A DNA stretch of 64,000 nucleotides from Nonomuraea sp. NEAU-A123 (GCF_018603905.1 NZ_JAHFZZ010000025.1:99715-163714), one strand, 5' to 3'. Shown: positions 51,479 to 59,984, numbered from the stretch's first letter. Numbers and translations are program-made. Notes: generated from the letters alone by a model not told the origin.

Positions 51479-52468
51479 ATGACCACGGCAATAGACATCG
51501 ATGTCGGCGGTACGCAGCACTGCGAGACGACAGCCCTGGGAGTGCTGCTGCGACACCAAGGACTCGATCTGTCCGAGCCCATGCTCTTCGGCCTCGGCTC
51601 CGGCCTGTCCTTCATCTACTGGGACAGCAAGAACATGGGCTTTCCCTTCCTCGGGGGACGGGTCAAGCCTTTCGACCTCACCAGAAACCTGGCCACCAGC
51701 CTCAAGCTGGATCTCCTGGCCCAGGAAACCGCCTCGCCCCGCAAGGCATGGGAGAACGTTGTAGCCCCCATCGACGCCGGCCACCCCGTCGGGCTGCAGC
51801 TCGACAGCTACTACCTGGACTACTTCGGGTCGAAGGTCCACTTCGGCGGTCATTTCGTCGCCATGTACGGCTATGACGACCACGACGCCTACCTGGTGGA
51901 CACCGACCAGCAAGGCGGAGCGGTATCCACCAGCCTGGCCAACCTCGCCCAGGCCAGGGCCGCGCGCGGCCCGATGTCCGCCAAGCACCGCTCCTTCACC
52001 CTCACCGCTCCGAGGAACCCGCCCCACCCACAGAGCCAGATCATTCCCGCCATCACCGCCTGCGCCGACGCCTTCCTCAACCCGCCCATCGCCAACCTCG
52101 GCCACCGAGGCATTGACAAGGCCGGCAAGCTGGTACGCACATGGCTCCAGCGCACTGACAACCCGCAGCGGGACCTGCCGCAGGCCGCCCTCTTGATGGA
52201 GAAGGCCGGCACCGGCGGCGCCCTGTTCCGCAACCTCTACCGCGACTTCCTCGCCGAATGCACCGAACTGCTCGACAGCAGCCACCTACGTACCGGCCAC
52301 GAGCTGTACTCCGAGGCAGCCACCCTGTGGACGGCAACCGCAACACTGATCGCAAAAGCCGGTGAATCAGGCGATGCGCAGTGCCTCGTGCAGGCAGGCA
52401 CCATCCTCAGCGACCTTTCACGCATTGAGCACGAGGCCATGCAGGCACTGAACCGCCTGGAGGAGTGA
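51479..52468 (+). CDS. BtrH-like cysteine-fold protein (BtrH_N + DUF4872 type)
   Basis: 329 aa. The N-terminal half resembles the butirosin-biosynthesis BtrH domain, a papain-like fold. Potential triad: Cys15 (QHCETTALGVLLRHQGL), His125 (HFGGHFVAMYGYDD) and Asp141 (AYLVDTDQQGG). The second half (about 170-329) is helical, like DUF4872. BtrH transfers an acyl group in aminoglycoside assembly; related stand-alone proteins are uncharacterised. AGGAG lies eight bases before the ATG. A tiny open frame of 13 codons (51441-51482, MTRMIILVQESMA) ends in an ATGA overlap with this start and may couple translation. No biosynthetic genes lie beside it. Confidence 0.72.
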   Translation: MTTAIDIDVGGTQHCETTALGVLLRHQGLDLSEPMLFGLGSGLSFIYWDSKNMGFPFLGGRVKPFDLTRNLATSLKLDLLAQETASPRKAWENVVAPIDAGHPVGLQLDSYYLDYFGSKVHFGGHFVAMYGYDDHDAYLVDTDQQGGAVSTSLANLAQARAARGPMSAKHRSFTLTAPRNPPHPQSQIIPAITACADAFLNPPIANLGHRGIDKAGKLVRTWLQRTDNPQRDLPQAALLMEKAGTGGALFRNLYRDFLAECTELLDSSHLRTGHELYSEAATLWTATATLIAKAGESGDAQCLVQAGTILSDLSRIEHEAMQALNRLEE

Positions 52469-52658
52469 GACCCCAAGCGCGGATATCAGGGCGACACACC
52501 GCACCGAAACCGTAGAACCTCGCCGTCCAACTGCGGCACGTCTACGCCCGCGACGGGCCCTCCTGGTCAAGTCCCCCGGGATGGCCCTGGCCGGGCGCCG
52601 ATGAGTTTCAGTCGCGGCAGTGGTCTCCCTCTCGAAACGACTGGAAGGAGTGGTTCCG

Positions 52659-53003
52659 GTGGACCTGTACAGCGTCGTGTGCGTGGGTGACCGGGCGGCA
52701 TCGCAGAAGTGGTTCGAGGTGTTCTTCGGGCGGCCGGCGGACGAGATCATCGGCGAGGAGTACCTGTGGCAGGTCGGTGAGAACGCGTGGGTCGTCATCG
52801 ACGACCGGCACGTACGGGCCGCACGGGTGGGCGGCACCATGATCACGCTCGGCGTGACCGACCTCGACGACATCGTGGCCCGGCTCGCCGCGCACGGCAT
52901 CGAGCACGAGCCCGTGGAAACCTACGGCAACGGCGTGCGCCACGTGGAAGTCCTCGACCCGGACGGCAACAGTCTGTCTCTCGCGCAGGCGCCCGCCCAG
53001 TAA
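52659..53003 (+). CDS. VOC-family (glyoxalase-like) protein
   Basis: 114 aa single glyoxalase/bleomycin-resistance-type domain: VCVGDRAASQKWFEVFFGRP, WQVGENAWVVIDDRHVRAA, VTDLDDIVARLAAHGIEHE, HVEVLDPDGNSLSLAQ. GTG 52659 has GGAG eight bases upstream. Small VOC proteins act as metal enzymes or binding proteins; the ligand residues here are incomplete, so binding is more likely than catalysis. Monocistronic. Confidence 0.78.
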   Translation: MDLYSVVCVGDRAASQKWFEVFFGRPADEIIGEEYLWQVGENAWVVIDDRHVRAARVGGTMITLGVTDLDDIVARLAAHGIEHEPVETYGNGVRHVEVLDPDGNSLSLAQAPAQ

Positions 53004-53138
53004 TCCGAGCTCGACAAGCACGAGCTCACCGCCACAGCCCGCCATAGGACGAAACGCCGACCTCACCGCCATCTGCGGAATACGCGAAGACCAAACGTTG
53101 AAGCGACCGATTCACTGACGGTTTCGCGACAGATGACA

Positions 53139-54494
53139 TCAACCCCCAGAGGGCAGGCGGTCGAGTGTGCGGATGAGGGCGGCACGGCCGGCGCGCAGGG
53201 CGGCGGCCGGGTCGGTTCCCGCCGGTCCCTGCCAGCGGAGGTAGACCATGGTCGTGCCGCGGCGCACGCCCATGGCGACGTGCGCGACCGAGCGGCGGAA
53301 GTTGTCCTTGGGCCGGTGCGGCGGGTCGGGGCGCCGCACGGCGAAGGTCTTGATCTCGCCCGTCCACGGGCCCCGGGTGAAGGCTTCGAGGCGGGGGTTG
53401 ATGCTGTAGGGCTGCTTGCCCTCGTCGGAGAGGCATGAGCCGCCCCAGTTGAGTGGCCGGGTGCGTGCCTGTTCGGCTACGTGCTCGTCGGGCAGGAACA
53501 GTACGTCCTCGCGAACCGAGACCTCACCGATCAGGCGGCGGGTGACAGCGGGCGCGCCGTCATAGGCGTTCTGCTCGAAAAAGGAGTCTCCGCAGACCAA
53601 CTCGTGCGAGCGGGGATCATCCCATGGGGCCGGCCACGACATCATGTCCTTGCCGTACGCGGACGGCGGCGGCAGGGCGGCGGCCATCGCGGCTGAGGCC
53701 GATGGCGCCATGGCGGCGGCGGGTGCGGGCAGGGCAGGGTCGCCGCCTATGGCGGCCAGCACGGATGTGGCCGACATGGCACCCTGCAGCAGCACATGCC
53801 GAGCCGGCTCGCCGCCCGCTTCGAACGGCCAGGCCCACGTCACCTCTGCCAGCAGCCCACCACGTGCGGCCACGATCGTCGCCTGGGCGCCCGAGTCGCC
53901 CTCCTCCGTCCAGGCATCCGTGGTGATCAGGGCCTGCATGCCGCGCCACCCCCATTGGTCGAAGCCGGCCACGTCTTTGAGCACGAACTCGTCGGAGCTG
54001 CTGTGGCCGCACTCCTCGGTCCCACGGCGAGCCGCCGCGACCGCGCGGACCGCCGCCTCGGGAGAGGTGATCCAGAACCGCACCTTCAGCGGCTCGACTA
54101 TCTCCGGAGAGAGCAGCTCGCCGCTGTAGGCAGGCACGCCGTCGGGCGGCATCCGCGCCTCCATGTTCTTTGGCCAGCACCAAGCCAGAAAGGGAGTGTC
54201 GGGGAGGGCGACGTAGTGGGCGTAGGTGACGTCGTCGTCGAGGCGCCCGCGCAGCCGGTCGGCGATTTCCTCGACTGAGGCGGCAGCGCGTGCCGGCGTC
54301 GGCAGGGCGGGCGTCTTCAGCTGGTCGAAGGCGCCGAGGGTGAATAACAGGGTGACGGCCGCGGCCGCGACACGCAGCCTCCTGAGCCTGGCAAGATCCA
54401 CAACGGATACGACGCCGGGGACCCGGCCGAGGTTGACCTGATTCGCCGCCGCGACCACTGCCGCCAGCGCGTCCTTCCAGGTCGGCCTGATCAC
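53139..54494 (-). CDS. Membrane-anchored protein of unknown function
   Basis: 451 aa from the GTG at 54494 (AAGGAG five to six bases upstream). One membrane helix at about 38-60 (RVAAAAVTLLFTLGAFDQL), then a long extracytoplasmic part with two similar halves: one ending in WGWRGMQALITTDAWTEEGD...VTWAWPF (about 170-240), the other in KDNFRRSVAHVAMGVRRGTT...VYLRWQGP (about 395-430). Conserved cysteines (ECGHSS; VCGDSFF; SCLSDEG) may form disulfides. I recognise no family. It could be a surface sensor or an anti-sigma-like protein, but no partner is adjacent. Confidence 0.65.
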   Translation of the reverse strand: MIRPTWKDALAAVVAAANQVNLGRVPGVVSVVDLARLRRLRVAAAAVTLLFTLGAFDQLKTPALPTPARAAASVEEIADRLRGRLDDDVTYAHYVALPDTPFLAWCWPKNMEARMPPDGVPAYSGELLSPEIVEPLKVRFWITSPEAAVRAVAAARRGTEECGHSSSDEFVLKDVAGFDQWGWRGMQALITTDAWTEEGDSGAQATIVAARGGLLAEVTWAWPFEAGGEPARHVLLQGAMSATSVLAAIGGDPALPAPAAAMAPSASAAMAAALPPPSAYGKDMMSWPAPWDDPRSHELVCGDSFFEQNAYDGAPAVTRRLIGEVSVREDVLFLPDEHVAEQARTRPLNWGGSCLSDEGKQPYSINPRLEAFTRGPWTGEIKTFAVRRPDPPHRPKDNFRRSVAHVAMGVRRGTTMVYLRWQGPAGTDPAAALRAGRAALIRTLDRLPSGG

Positions 54495-54565
54495 TGCCAC
54501 CTCCTTTCCCCCTGAACGTCCGCCCGCCGGGCCTGTGCGGCCAGTGCCTTTGGTCCTGCCGACCG

Positions 54566-54577
54566 GGGACGTTCGCC
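54566..54577 (+). promoter_or_regulatory. DevR/DosR-like box upstream of the 59-residue protein
   Basis: GGGACGTTCGCC, 67-78 bases before the ATG at 54644. It shares the GGGAC and TCGCC parts with the devR box at 57549 and the CBS-BON box at 36372. The last base of the second half-site differs from consensus. Confidence 0.4.
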
Positions 54578-54643
54578 GCTGTCGCGCGACGGCAGCGGGC
54601 GCCCACCATGTGCTTGTACCGTTTTGATGGAGGTGAACCGATC

Positions 54644-54823
54644 ATGATCGGCGGACGAATGATCATGGAGTCGTCAGTGCTCGACGCCGAACTGCTGTCA
54701 TTGAAGAGGCGGGTTGACAAGCTGGAGGAGCTGGTCCGCACGCTGACCACCGCGAACCTCACACTCGTCAGGGCCGTGGAGAACCTTCACCACCGCTCGG
54801 CCAGCTTGGCCCCGAGCGACTGA
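54644..54823 (+). CDS. Small coiled-coil protein (59 aa)
   Basis: The ATG 54644 is preferred over ATG 54608 because GGAGGTGA lies seven bases upstream. The protein is mostly one amphipathic helix with heptad-like leucines/valines (LDAELLSLKRRVDKLEELVR, TLTTANLTLVRAVENL), so it probably dimerises as a coiled coil. No known family. The DevR-like box about 70 bp upstream suggests induction together with the nearby dormancy genes. Confidence 0.6.
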   Translation: MIGGRMIMESSVLDAELLSLKRRVDKLEELVRTLTTANLTLVRAVENLHHRSASLAPSD

Positions 54824-55148
54824 GGCAAGCCGTCCCCGTCCTCCGGCGACTGCGCACCATGGCGCAGCGGATCGGCACCCGTGGGTGCCGCCGGATTCCG
54901 GTTCATGACCTGCTCTCCGAGCACGACGGGCAGCACCCCGACCGACTGTCCACGCGATCCCGGCGCCTGTACCCATTGCACGCTCGCGGCCAGCGCGCCC
55001 GCTACGGCCGGGAGGGCGAAACCCGCGACCTCGCCCACACGACGGCCGCCGCAGCCGCTTGAATAGCCCATATGCGTCGCACCGCGCATGGTGACCCGCA
55101 ACCGCGCGCCCATCCCGGGCACCGAGGTGGGCGCGAGCGCGGGGCGCA
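54824..55148. other. Region without a confidently recognised gene
   Basis: A leftward frame (54787-55149) could encode about 120 aa with a hydrophobic middle (GFALPAVAGALAASVQWV), but it overlaps the end of the coiled-coil gene, lacks a translation signal and matches no family. It may be a remnant of a small membrane protein. Confidence 0.3.
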
Positions 55149-55675
55149 CTACTTCAGGTACGGGTTGCGCTGGACGATGGGCAGGTTGCCAAGGCCGAGG
55201 GTCGTTCCGGCGCCTGCCAGGGCGAGGCCGACCAGCACGATGGAGTAGATGATGTGCTCGTCCATGAACGGTTGTTGGCCAAGGGCAGCTCGGCCGCCCA
55301 CATCAGGACCAGCATGAGCGTGCCGGCGACGGCCGCGATCCGCAGGCCCACGCCCAGGATGAGCGCGGCGCCGATGCCCAGCAGGCCGAGCATGAACAGC
55401 CAATCCACCCACGCCTGCCCAGCCAGGCCGGAGAAGAAGCCGCCGAGCGCGTTCTCACCGGTGCCTTTCAGGAACCCGGTCGTCGGGCTGCCACCCGAGA
55501 TCCAGGCCCGGTTGGCCGGAGTGGCGAAACCCCAGCCGAAGGTCTTGTCCAGGAACGCCCACAGGAAGATCCAGCCGATCGAAATCCGGGCGACCGCCCA
55601 GACATGATCGACCGGACGGGTCTCGCGCTCGCTCGGATCAGCGTCCATGACGGGCCTGGCCTGAGAAGTAGCCAT
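55149..55675 (-). pseudogene. DoxX-family membrane protein with a single-base frameshift
   Basis: From the ATG at 55675 the frame gives DHVWAVARISIGWIFLWAFL, DKTFGWGFATPANRAWISGG, FFSGLAGQAWVDWLFMLGLL and IAAVAGTLMLVLMWAAELPL, typical DoxX/DoxD-like helices. After ELPLANN (near 55272) it goes out of phase. The continuation PFMDEHIIYSIVLVGLALAG, ending LGNLPIVQRNPYLK, is intact in the next frame down to 55149. One missing base in a run of C's explains it. A true mutation and a sequencing error cannot be told apart here. A DevR-like box lies about 91-103 bp upstream. Confidence 0.8.
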
Positions 55676-55765
55676 GATGACCCCCTTTCACAGGATGTGC
55701 TCTCACCTGCCTCCAGGACACCTCAGCCGACCAGCCGCCGACAGAGCCCTTGTGCCCGCCGTATC

Positions 55766-55778
55766 GGGCCATTCGCCC
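55766..55778. promoter_or_regulatory. DevR/DosR-like box upstream of the DoxX-like gene
   Basis: GGGCCATTCGCCC, one mismatch (C for A) in the GGGAC half compared with the other boxes. It lies 91-103 bases before the DoxX-like start on the leftward strand. Confidence 0.4.
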
Positions 55779-55981
55779 TTTCGTGACTGTCAGCGCTGCA
55801 AGGGGTCGTCGGGGTGGACCGGTCGGGCTCCCAGGGGGCCGTGATGCGCCGCGCCGGAGCGGGCGTCGTGGTGACGGATCTGGCCGTTACCGGCCGCGGC
55901 ACCAACACGCCCTTGCCAGGAGCGGGCGGCGAGCTGAGGCGCCGGCCCGCGCGCCCAGCCACACCACCACATCGACGCGGA

Positions 55982-56836
55982 TCAGGTGGTCCGGAAAGTG
56001 TCGGCATTGCGTGTGCACCAGGCGGCGAAGGTGCGGGGCTTGCGCTGAAGCAGGCGCTCCACGGTGTCGGTACGGAGTCCGGCGGTGTCGGCGCGCATGA
56101 GGTGGAACCCCTCGATGATGGCCTCGGCCAGCGCCGGGGGTGCCCCGTTGGGGAATCGGGAGGCGACGGCCTCCTCTGCGGTGGTCACTGCCCGGATCGC
56201 GATATCCCGGCCGGTCGCCGCAGCGAGGATCTTGACCTGTTCGGTGATGGTGAAGACCTCCTCGCCGGTGAGGACGTATTCCTGGCCCTGGTGGCCGTCA
56301 TCGGTAAGAGCCAGGGCGGCGACGGCGGCGATGTCGGCCGGGTCGATCGGCGCGTATCGGCCGGGGCCGACCGGATCGAGGACATAGCCCGCCTGGCGGA
56401 TGGTGGGCAGCCAGTCGAAGGCGTTGGTCATGAAGCCGCCGGGTCGCAGGAAGGTGGCCGGGATGCCGGAAGCTCGGATGGCCTGCTCGCGTTCGTGGTG
56501 CCAGCGGCCCATGGCGGGCATGGGGTCGCCGAGCACGTTGAACGAGGACAGGTGCACGATGTGGCGCACCCCCGCGGACTGGGCGGCGGCGACGGCGTGC
56601 CGGGTGTGGTCGAGGCCGATGCCGGGAGTGAGCAGGAACAGCCGGTCGACTCCCGCGAAGGCGGGCGGCAGCGTCGCCGGGTCGTTCAGGTCCGCCACGA
56701 CCCGTTCGGTCCGCTCGGGGAATGCAGCGGCGCGGGCCGGGTCGCGGATCAGGATACGGAACGGCACGCCGCCCTCGTCCAGCTCGCGGACGAGCTCGCG
56801 GCCGATGTTCCCGGTGGCGCCAGTGACCAGTATCAT
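55982..56836 (-). CDS. NmrA-like NAD(P)-binding oxidoreductase
   Basis: 284 aa atypical SDR. Nucleotide loop VTGATGNIGRELV (4-16), ADLNDPATLPPAFAGVDRLF, LTPGIGLDHTRHAVAAAQSA, HIVHLSSFN and GIPATFLRPGGFMTNAFDW. Typical of NmrA/HSCARG-like or SDR_a5 quinone-reductase-like proteins that bind NADP(H). It diverges from a MarR regulator across a long inverted repeat, and is probably repressed by it. Confidence 0.87.
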   Translation of the reverse strand: MILVTGATGNIGRELVRELDEGGVPFRILIRDPARAAAFPERTERVVADLNDPATLPPAFAGVDRLFLLTPGIGLDHTRHAVAAAQSAGVRHIVHLSSFNVLGDPMPAMGRWHHEREQAIRASGIPATFLRPGGFMTNAFDWLPTIRQAGYVLDPVGPGRYAPIDPADIAAVAALALTDDGHQGQEYVLTGEEVFTITEQVKILAAATGRDIAIRAVTTAEEAVASRFPNGAPPALAEAIIEGFHLMRADTAGLRTDTVERLLQRKPRTFAAWCTRNADTFRTT

Positions 56837-56849
56837 GAAAACCCCTAAG

Positions 56850-56893
56850 TCGTGTACCGGTTAACGATCGAGAGAACGCTAACCGGTACACGA
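56850..56893. promoter_or_regulatory. MarR operator with 14-bp inverted repeat
   Basis: TCGTGTACCGGTTA (56850-56863) and its exact reverse complement TAACCGGTACACGA (56880-56893) flank 16 bases in the gap between the NmrA-like and MarR genes. Each arm holds a TACCGGTTA near-palindrome, so two dimers may bind, one over each promoter. Confidence 0.65.
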
Positions 56894-56945
56894 TCTCCTG
56901 TCAATCGCACCGTGCTGCGCCCGCGACATCACCGGAGGCCTCGAC

Positions 56946-57401
56946 GTGCCTGAATTCCTGGACATGCACAGCAAGACGTCGAAGGTGCTGCGGGCGGCGG
57001 CCGACGCGGCTATGCGGCGCCATGGGCTGCACCTGGGACAAGATCACCTACTCGCGGTGCTGTGGCAGCAGGACGGCCGCACCCCGGGCGAGGTCGCCGC
57101 CGCACTGAACGTCACCACCCCCAACGTGGTCAAGGCGGCCACCCGGATGGCCGCGGCCGGCCTGCTCACCCGGCGCCGCGACGACCGGGACAACCGCCTG
57201 GTCCGGCTGTGGCTCACCGACGCCGGGCGCGCCCTGCAAGCACCCATCGAGAAGGAACGGCGCTTCCTCGAAGAGATGGTCACCGCCGACCTCACCGAGA
57301 CCGAACGCGAACATCTCCTCAGCGCACTGACGAAGATCCACCGCTCGGCGAACGCCCTGCTGGACACCCCCAGCGATCAGCGCAACCCGGCTACCACCTG
57401 A
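56946..57401 (+). CDS. MarR-family regulator
   Basis: 151 aa winged helix: GLHLGQDHLLAVLWQQDGRT, PGEVAAALNVTTPNVVKAAT, and the wing LLTRRRDDRDNRLVRLWLTD. Helices at both ends would form the dimer interface. GTG start with GGAGG seven bases upstream. It diverges from the NmrA-like gene; the 14-bp inverted repeat between them is the likely autoregulatory operator. It probably responds to phenolic or oxidative ligands, as is common in the family. Confidence 0.87.
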   Translation: MPEFLDMHSKTSKVLRAAADAAMRRHGLHLGQDHLLAVLWQQDGRTPGEVAAALNVTTPNVVKAATRMAAAGLLTRRRDDRDNRLVRLWLTDAGRALQAPIEKERRFLEEMVTADLTETEREHLLSALTKIHRSANALLDTPSDQRNPATT

Positions 57402-57545
57402 CACCACCGGGCCGTGCGGCGAAAGCTACGGCGCAGTAAGGCAGCCGCCGCCGTACACGCGGCCGAACGACTGGACGGGATCGTCGACGTCAAGAGAGCA
57501 GCGAAGCCCTGCTCGTGACACGCATGACCCGCCGGGCGACTCCTC

Positions 57546-57564
57546 TTAGGGACTTTCGCCCCTT
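57546..57564 (+). promoter_or_regulatory. DevR/DosR-like box upstream of devR
   Basis: TTAGGGACTTTCGCCCCTT, with GGGACTTTCGCCCC at 57549-57562, closely matches the palindromic DosR (DevR) box of mycobacteria (GGGACTTTNGNCCC type). It lies 37-50 bases before devR, suggesting positive autoregulation. Confidence 0.6.
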
Positions 57565-57598
57565 CTCTGCGCTGGTCCTGGCCGGTTAGCGTCAGAGC

Positions 57599-58240
57599 AT
57601 GATTCGTGTGTTTCTCGTCGACGATCATGAGGTGGTACGGCGGGGCGTGGCCGCCCTGCTGGACTCCGAAGCGGATATCGAGGTGATCGGCGAGGCCGGG
57701 ACGGCGGAGTCGGCGATCGCCCGCATCCCGGCGCTCAAGCCGGACGTGGCGGTGCTGGACGTGCGGCTGCCCGACGGCAATGGCGTGGACGTGTGCCGCG
57801 AGGCCCGTTCGAGGCTGCCGGAGCTGGCGTGCCTGATGCTGACGTCCTTCGCCGACGACGACGCGTTGTTCGACGCGGTGATGGCGGGCGCGTCCGGGTA
57901 CGTGCTCAAGCAGATCCACGGCTCCGATCTGGTGGGTGCCGTGCGCACGGTCGCCTCGGGGCAGTCGCTGCTCGATCCGCAGACCACCGCGGCGATGCTG
58001 CAGCGGCTACGGGAGCACGCCGCCAGGAAGGACCCGCTGGCGGCGCTGTCGGAGCAGGAGCGGCACATCCTGGACCTGATCGGTGAAGGGCTGACCAACC
58101 GGCAGATCGGCGAGCGTATGTTCCTGGCCGAGAAGACGGTCAAGAACTACGTGTCCAACCTGCTGTCCAAGCTCGACATGCAGCGCCGTACCCAGGCTGC
58201 GGCGCTCTCAGCACGGTTGCGGGCAGATCGACGGGAATGA
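57599..58240 (+). CDS. devR: DevR/DosR-type response regulator (NarL/LuxR family)
   Basis: 213 aa. Receiver residues at exactly the positions of mycobacterial DevR: Asp8/Asp9 (LVDDHE), Asp54 (VAVLDVRLPDG), Thr82 and Lys104 (GYVLKQI). The LuxR-type helix-turn-helix lies at about 148-210 (ALSEQERHILDLIGEGLTNR, FLAEKTVKNYVSNLLSKLDM). It faces the histidine kinase gene across 31 bp, so the two transcripts converge. A box in front of its own gene and boxes before stress genes nearby support a dormancy-regulator role. Confidence 0.87.
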   Translation: MIRVFLVDDHEVVRRGVAALLDSEADIEVIGEAGTAESAIARIPALKPDVAVLDVRLPDGNGVDVCREARSRLPELACLMLTSFADDDALFDAVMAGASGYVLKQIHGSDLVGAVRTVASGQSLLDPQTTAAMLQRLREHAARKDPLAALSEQERHILDLIGEGLTNRQIGERMFLAEKTVKNYVSNLLSKLDMQRRTQAAALSARLRADRRE

Positions 58241-58271
58241 GCAGGACTTCGCCGACAAAAGCAGGCCAGCG

Positions 58272-59984
58272 TCAGAGAGGGACGCTCCAGCGAAGAGCGG
58301 TCCCCCCGGCTTCCGGAGCGGTGGCAGCGAAAGAGCCGCCGAGCGCGGTGGCACGCTCGTGCAGGTTACGCAGGCCACTGCGTTCGCCATCCGCGCGCAG
58401 TCCGACGCCGTTGTCCAGTACGGCCAGTGTGAGCATGCCATCCGCCACCTTGACAGAAATGTCCGCTTTGGAGGCCTGGGCGTGGCGGGCCACATTGGAC
58501 AGCGCTTCGCGCAGGACGGCGAGCAGGTTCTCGGCGATGGGTTCGGGGACGCGGTTGTCGAGCTGGCCTTCCATCAGCAGGCCCGGTGTGAAGCCGAGAT
58601 GGCCACGGGAAGCCTCCACCAACTCCACGATCTGGGCGCGCAGGCTGGGGCCAAGACCCGCACGTGATCCCTGAAGGGCGAAGATGGTCGAGCGGATCTG
58701 CCGGATGGTCTCGTCCAACTCGTCGATCGCGTGCCGTATCCGGGCCGACGCCTCGGGTTTCTCCACCAGCCGGACCGTGCTCATCAGCGTCATCGCGATC
58801 GCGAACAGCCGCTGGATGACCACGTCGTGCAGATCCTTGGCGATGCGGTCGCGGTCTTCGAGCAGACTGAGGCGTTCGGCGTCGCGACGGGCCTCGGCCA
58901 GTTCCAGCGCGATGGCGGCCTGCCCGGCGAAGGCCTCCAGCATGCGCAGGTTCGCGGCGCTGAACGGCAGCCGGCCCGCGTGTTTGGCCACGGCCACCAC
59001 GCCGCGTACCTTCTCCCCCACGCCCAGGGGCATCAGCAACTCGGGGCCGAAGCCCAGGTGGCGCAGCGGTGAGTCCGTCTCGTTCAGGTCCTCCGCTGAC
59101 ACCGCCTCGCCGCGGGTGTACACCTGGCCGGCCGCGGTGGCCACCAGATCGAAGGTCAGGCCCGCCACCTGCTCGGCGTGCTCACCGTCGACGTACGCCA
59201 CCATCAGGGACCGGCCGCCTGCCTCCGGCATGAGGACCTCCACGAGGTCGGCGTCGCTCATCTGACGGGCGCGGGCGGCCATCAGGGTGAGCACCTCGCG
59301 CGGGTCGGCCCCGGACAGCAGGCTGGTGGTGACCTCCGAGGATGCCTGCAGCCAGGTCTCGCGCCGCCGGGTCTCCTCGTACAGGCGGGCGTTCTCCACC
59401 GCGACACCGGCCGCGGCGGCCAAGGCGATGACGATGGCCTCGTCCTCCTCGTCGAACTCCGCCCCGCCCCGCTTCTCGGTCAAGTACAGATTGCCGAACA
59501 CCTCATCCCGCACCCGTACCGGCACGCCGAGGAAGGTGCCCATCGGCGGGTGCCCGGACGGGAACCCGTAAGACTCGGGATGGTCGGAGATGCGGCCGAG
59601 CCGCAGCGGCCGGGCGTCCTTGATCAGCAGCCCGAGCAGGCCCAGCCCGTGCGGCCAGTGCTCGATGCGAGCGATCTCCTCCTCGGTCAGCCCGACCGGG
59701 ATGAACTGAACGAGCGTGCTCTCCTGCCCGACCACGCCCAACGCCCCGTAACTGGCGTCCACCAGCCTGGTGGCGGTCTCCACGATCCGGCGCAGCACCG
59801 TCTCCAGATCCAGGTCGCTGCCCACCGACACGACGGCTTCGAGCAGCGCGTGCACCCGGTCGCGGGTGGACAGCACGGCGTTCAGCCGGACCTGCAGCTC
59901 CGCCAGCAGCTCATCCAGCCGCATGTTCGGCATCAACAGGCGGTGCTCGCCCTCGGTCATAAGATCAGTGTTACACCTGGACAT
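58272..59984 (-). CDS. devS: DevS/DosT-type sensor histidine kinase (two GAF domains)
   Basis: 570 aa from ATG 59984 (GGAGG eight bases upstream; GTG 59990 possible). GAF-A is at about 55-205 and GAF-B at about 220-365. The HisKA_3 dimerisation helix has phospho-acceptor His386 (RDRIAKDLHDVVIQRLFA), and the HATPase has DNGVGLR and GLRNLHERA. In GAF-A, FPSGHPPMGTFLGVPVRVRD keeps the histidine that is the proximal haem ligand in mycobacterial DevS (His149 there, His145 here). DEVFGNLYLTEK keeps the distal-pocket tyrosine (Tyr171 there, Tyr167 here). A haem sensor of O2, NO or CO feeding DevR is therefore likely. Confidence 0.85.
   Translation of the reverse strand: MSRCNTDLMTEGEHRLLMPNMRLDELLAELQVRLNAVLSTRDRVHALLEAVVSVGSDLDLETVLRRIVETATRLVDASYGALGVVGQESTLVQFIPVGLTEEEIARIEHWPHGLGLLGLLIKDARPLRLGRISDHPESYGFPSGHPPMGTFLGVPVRVRDEVFGNLYLTEKRGGAEFDEEDEAIVIALAAAAGVAVENARLYEETRRRETWLQASSEVTTSLLSGADPREVLTLMAARARQMSDADLVEVLMPEAGGRSLMVAYVDGEHAEQVAGLTFDLVATAAGQVYTRGEAVSAEDLNETDSPLRHLGFGPELLMPLGVGEKVRGVVAVAKHAGRLPFSAANLRMLEAFAGQAAIALELAEARRDAERLSLLEDRDRIAKDLHDVVIQRLFAIAMTLMSTVRLVEKPEASARIRHAIDELDETIRQIRSTIFALQGSRAGLGPSLRAQIVELVEASRGHLGFTPGLLMEGQLDNRVPEPIAENLLAVLREALSNVARHAQASKADISVKVADGMLTLAVLDNGVGLRADGERSGLRNLHERATALGGSFAATAPEAGGTALRWSVPL

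Noticed and set aside
54787..55149. Leftward 120-codon frame upstream of the coiled-coil gene end
   Set aside because: Overlaps the preceding gene and has no ribosome binding site or known domain.
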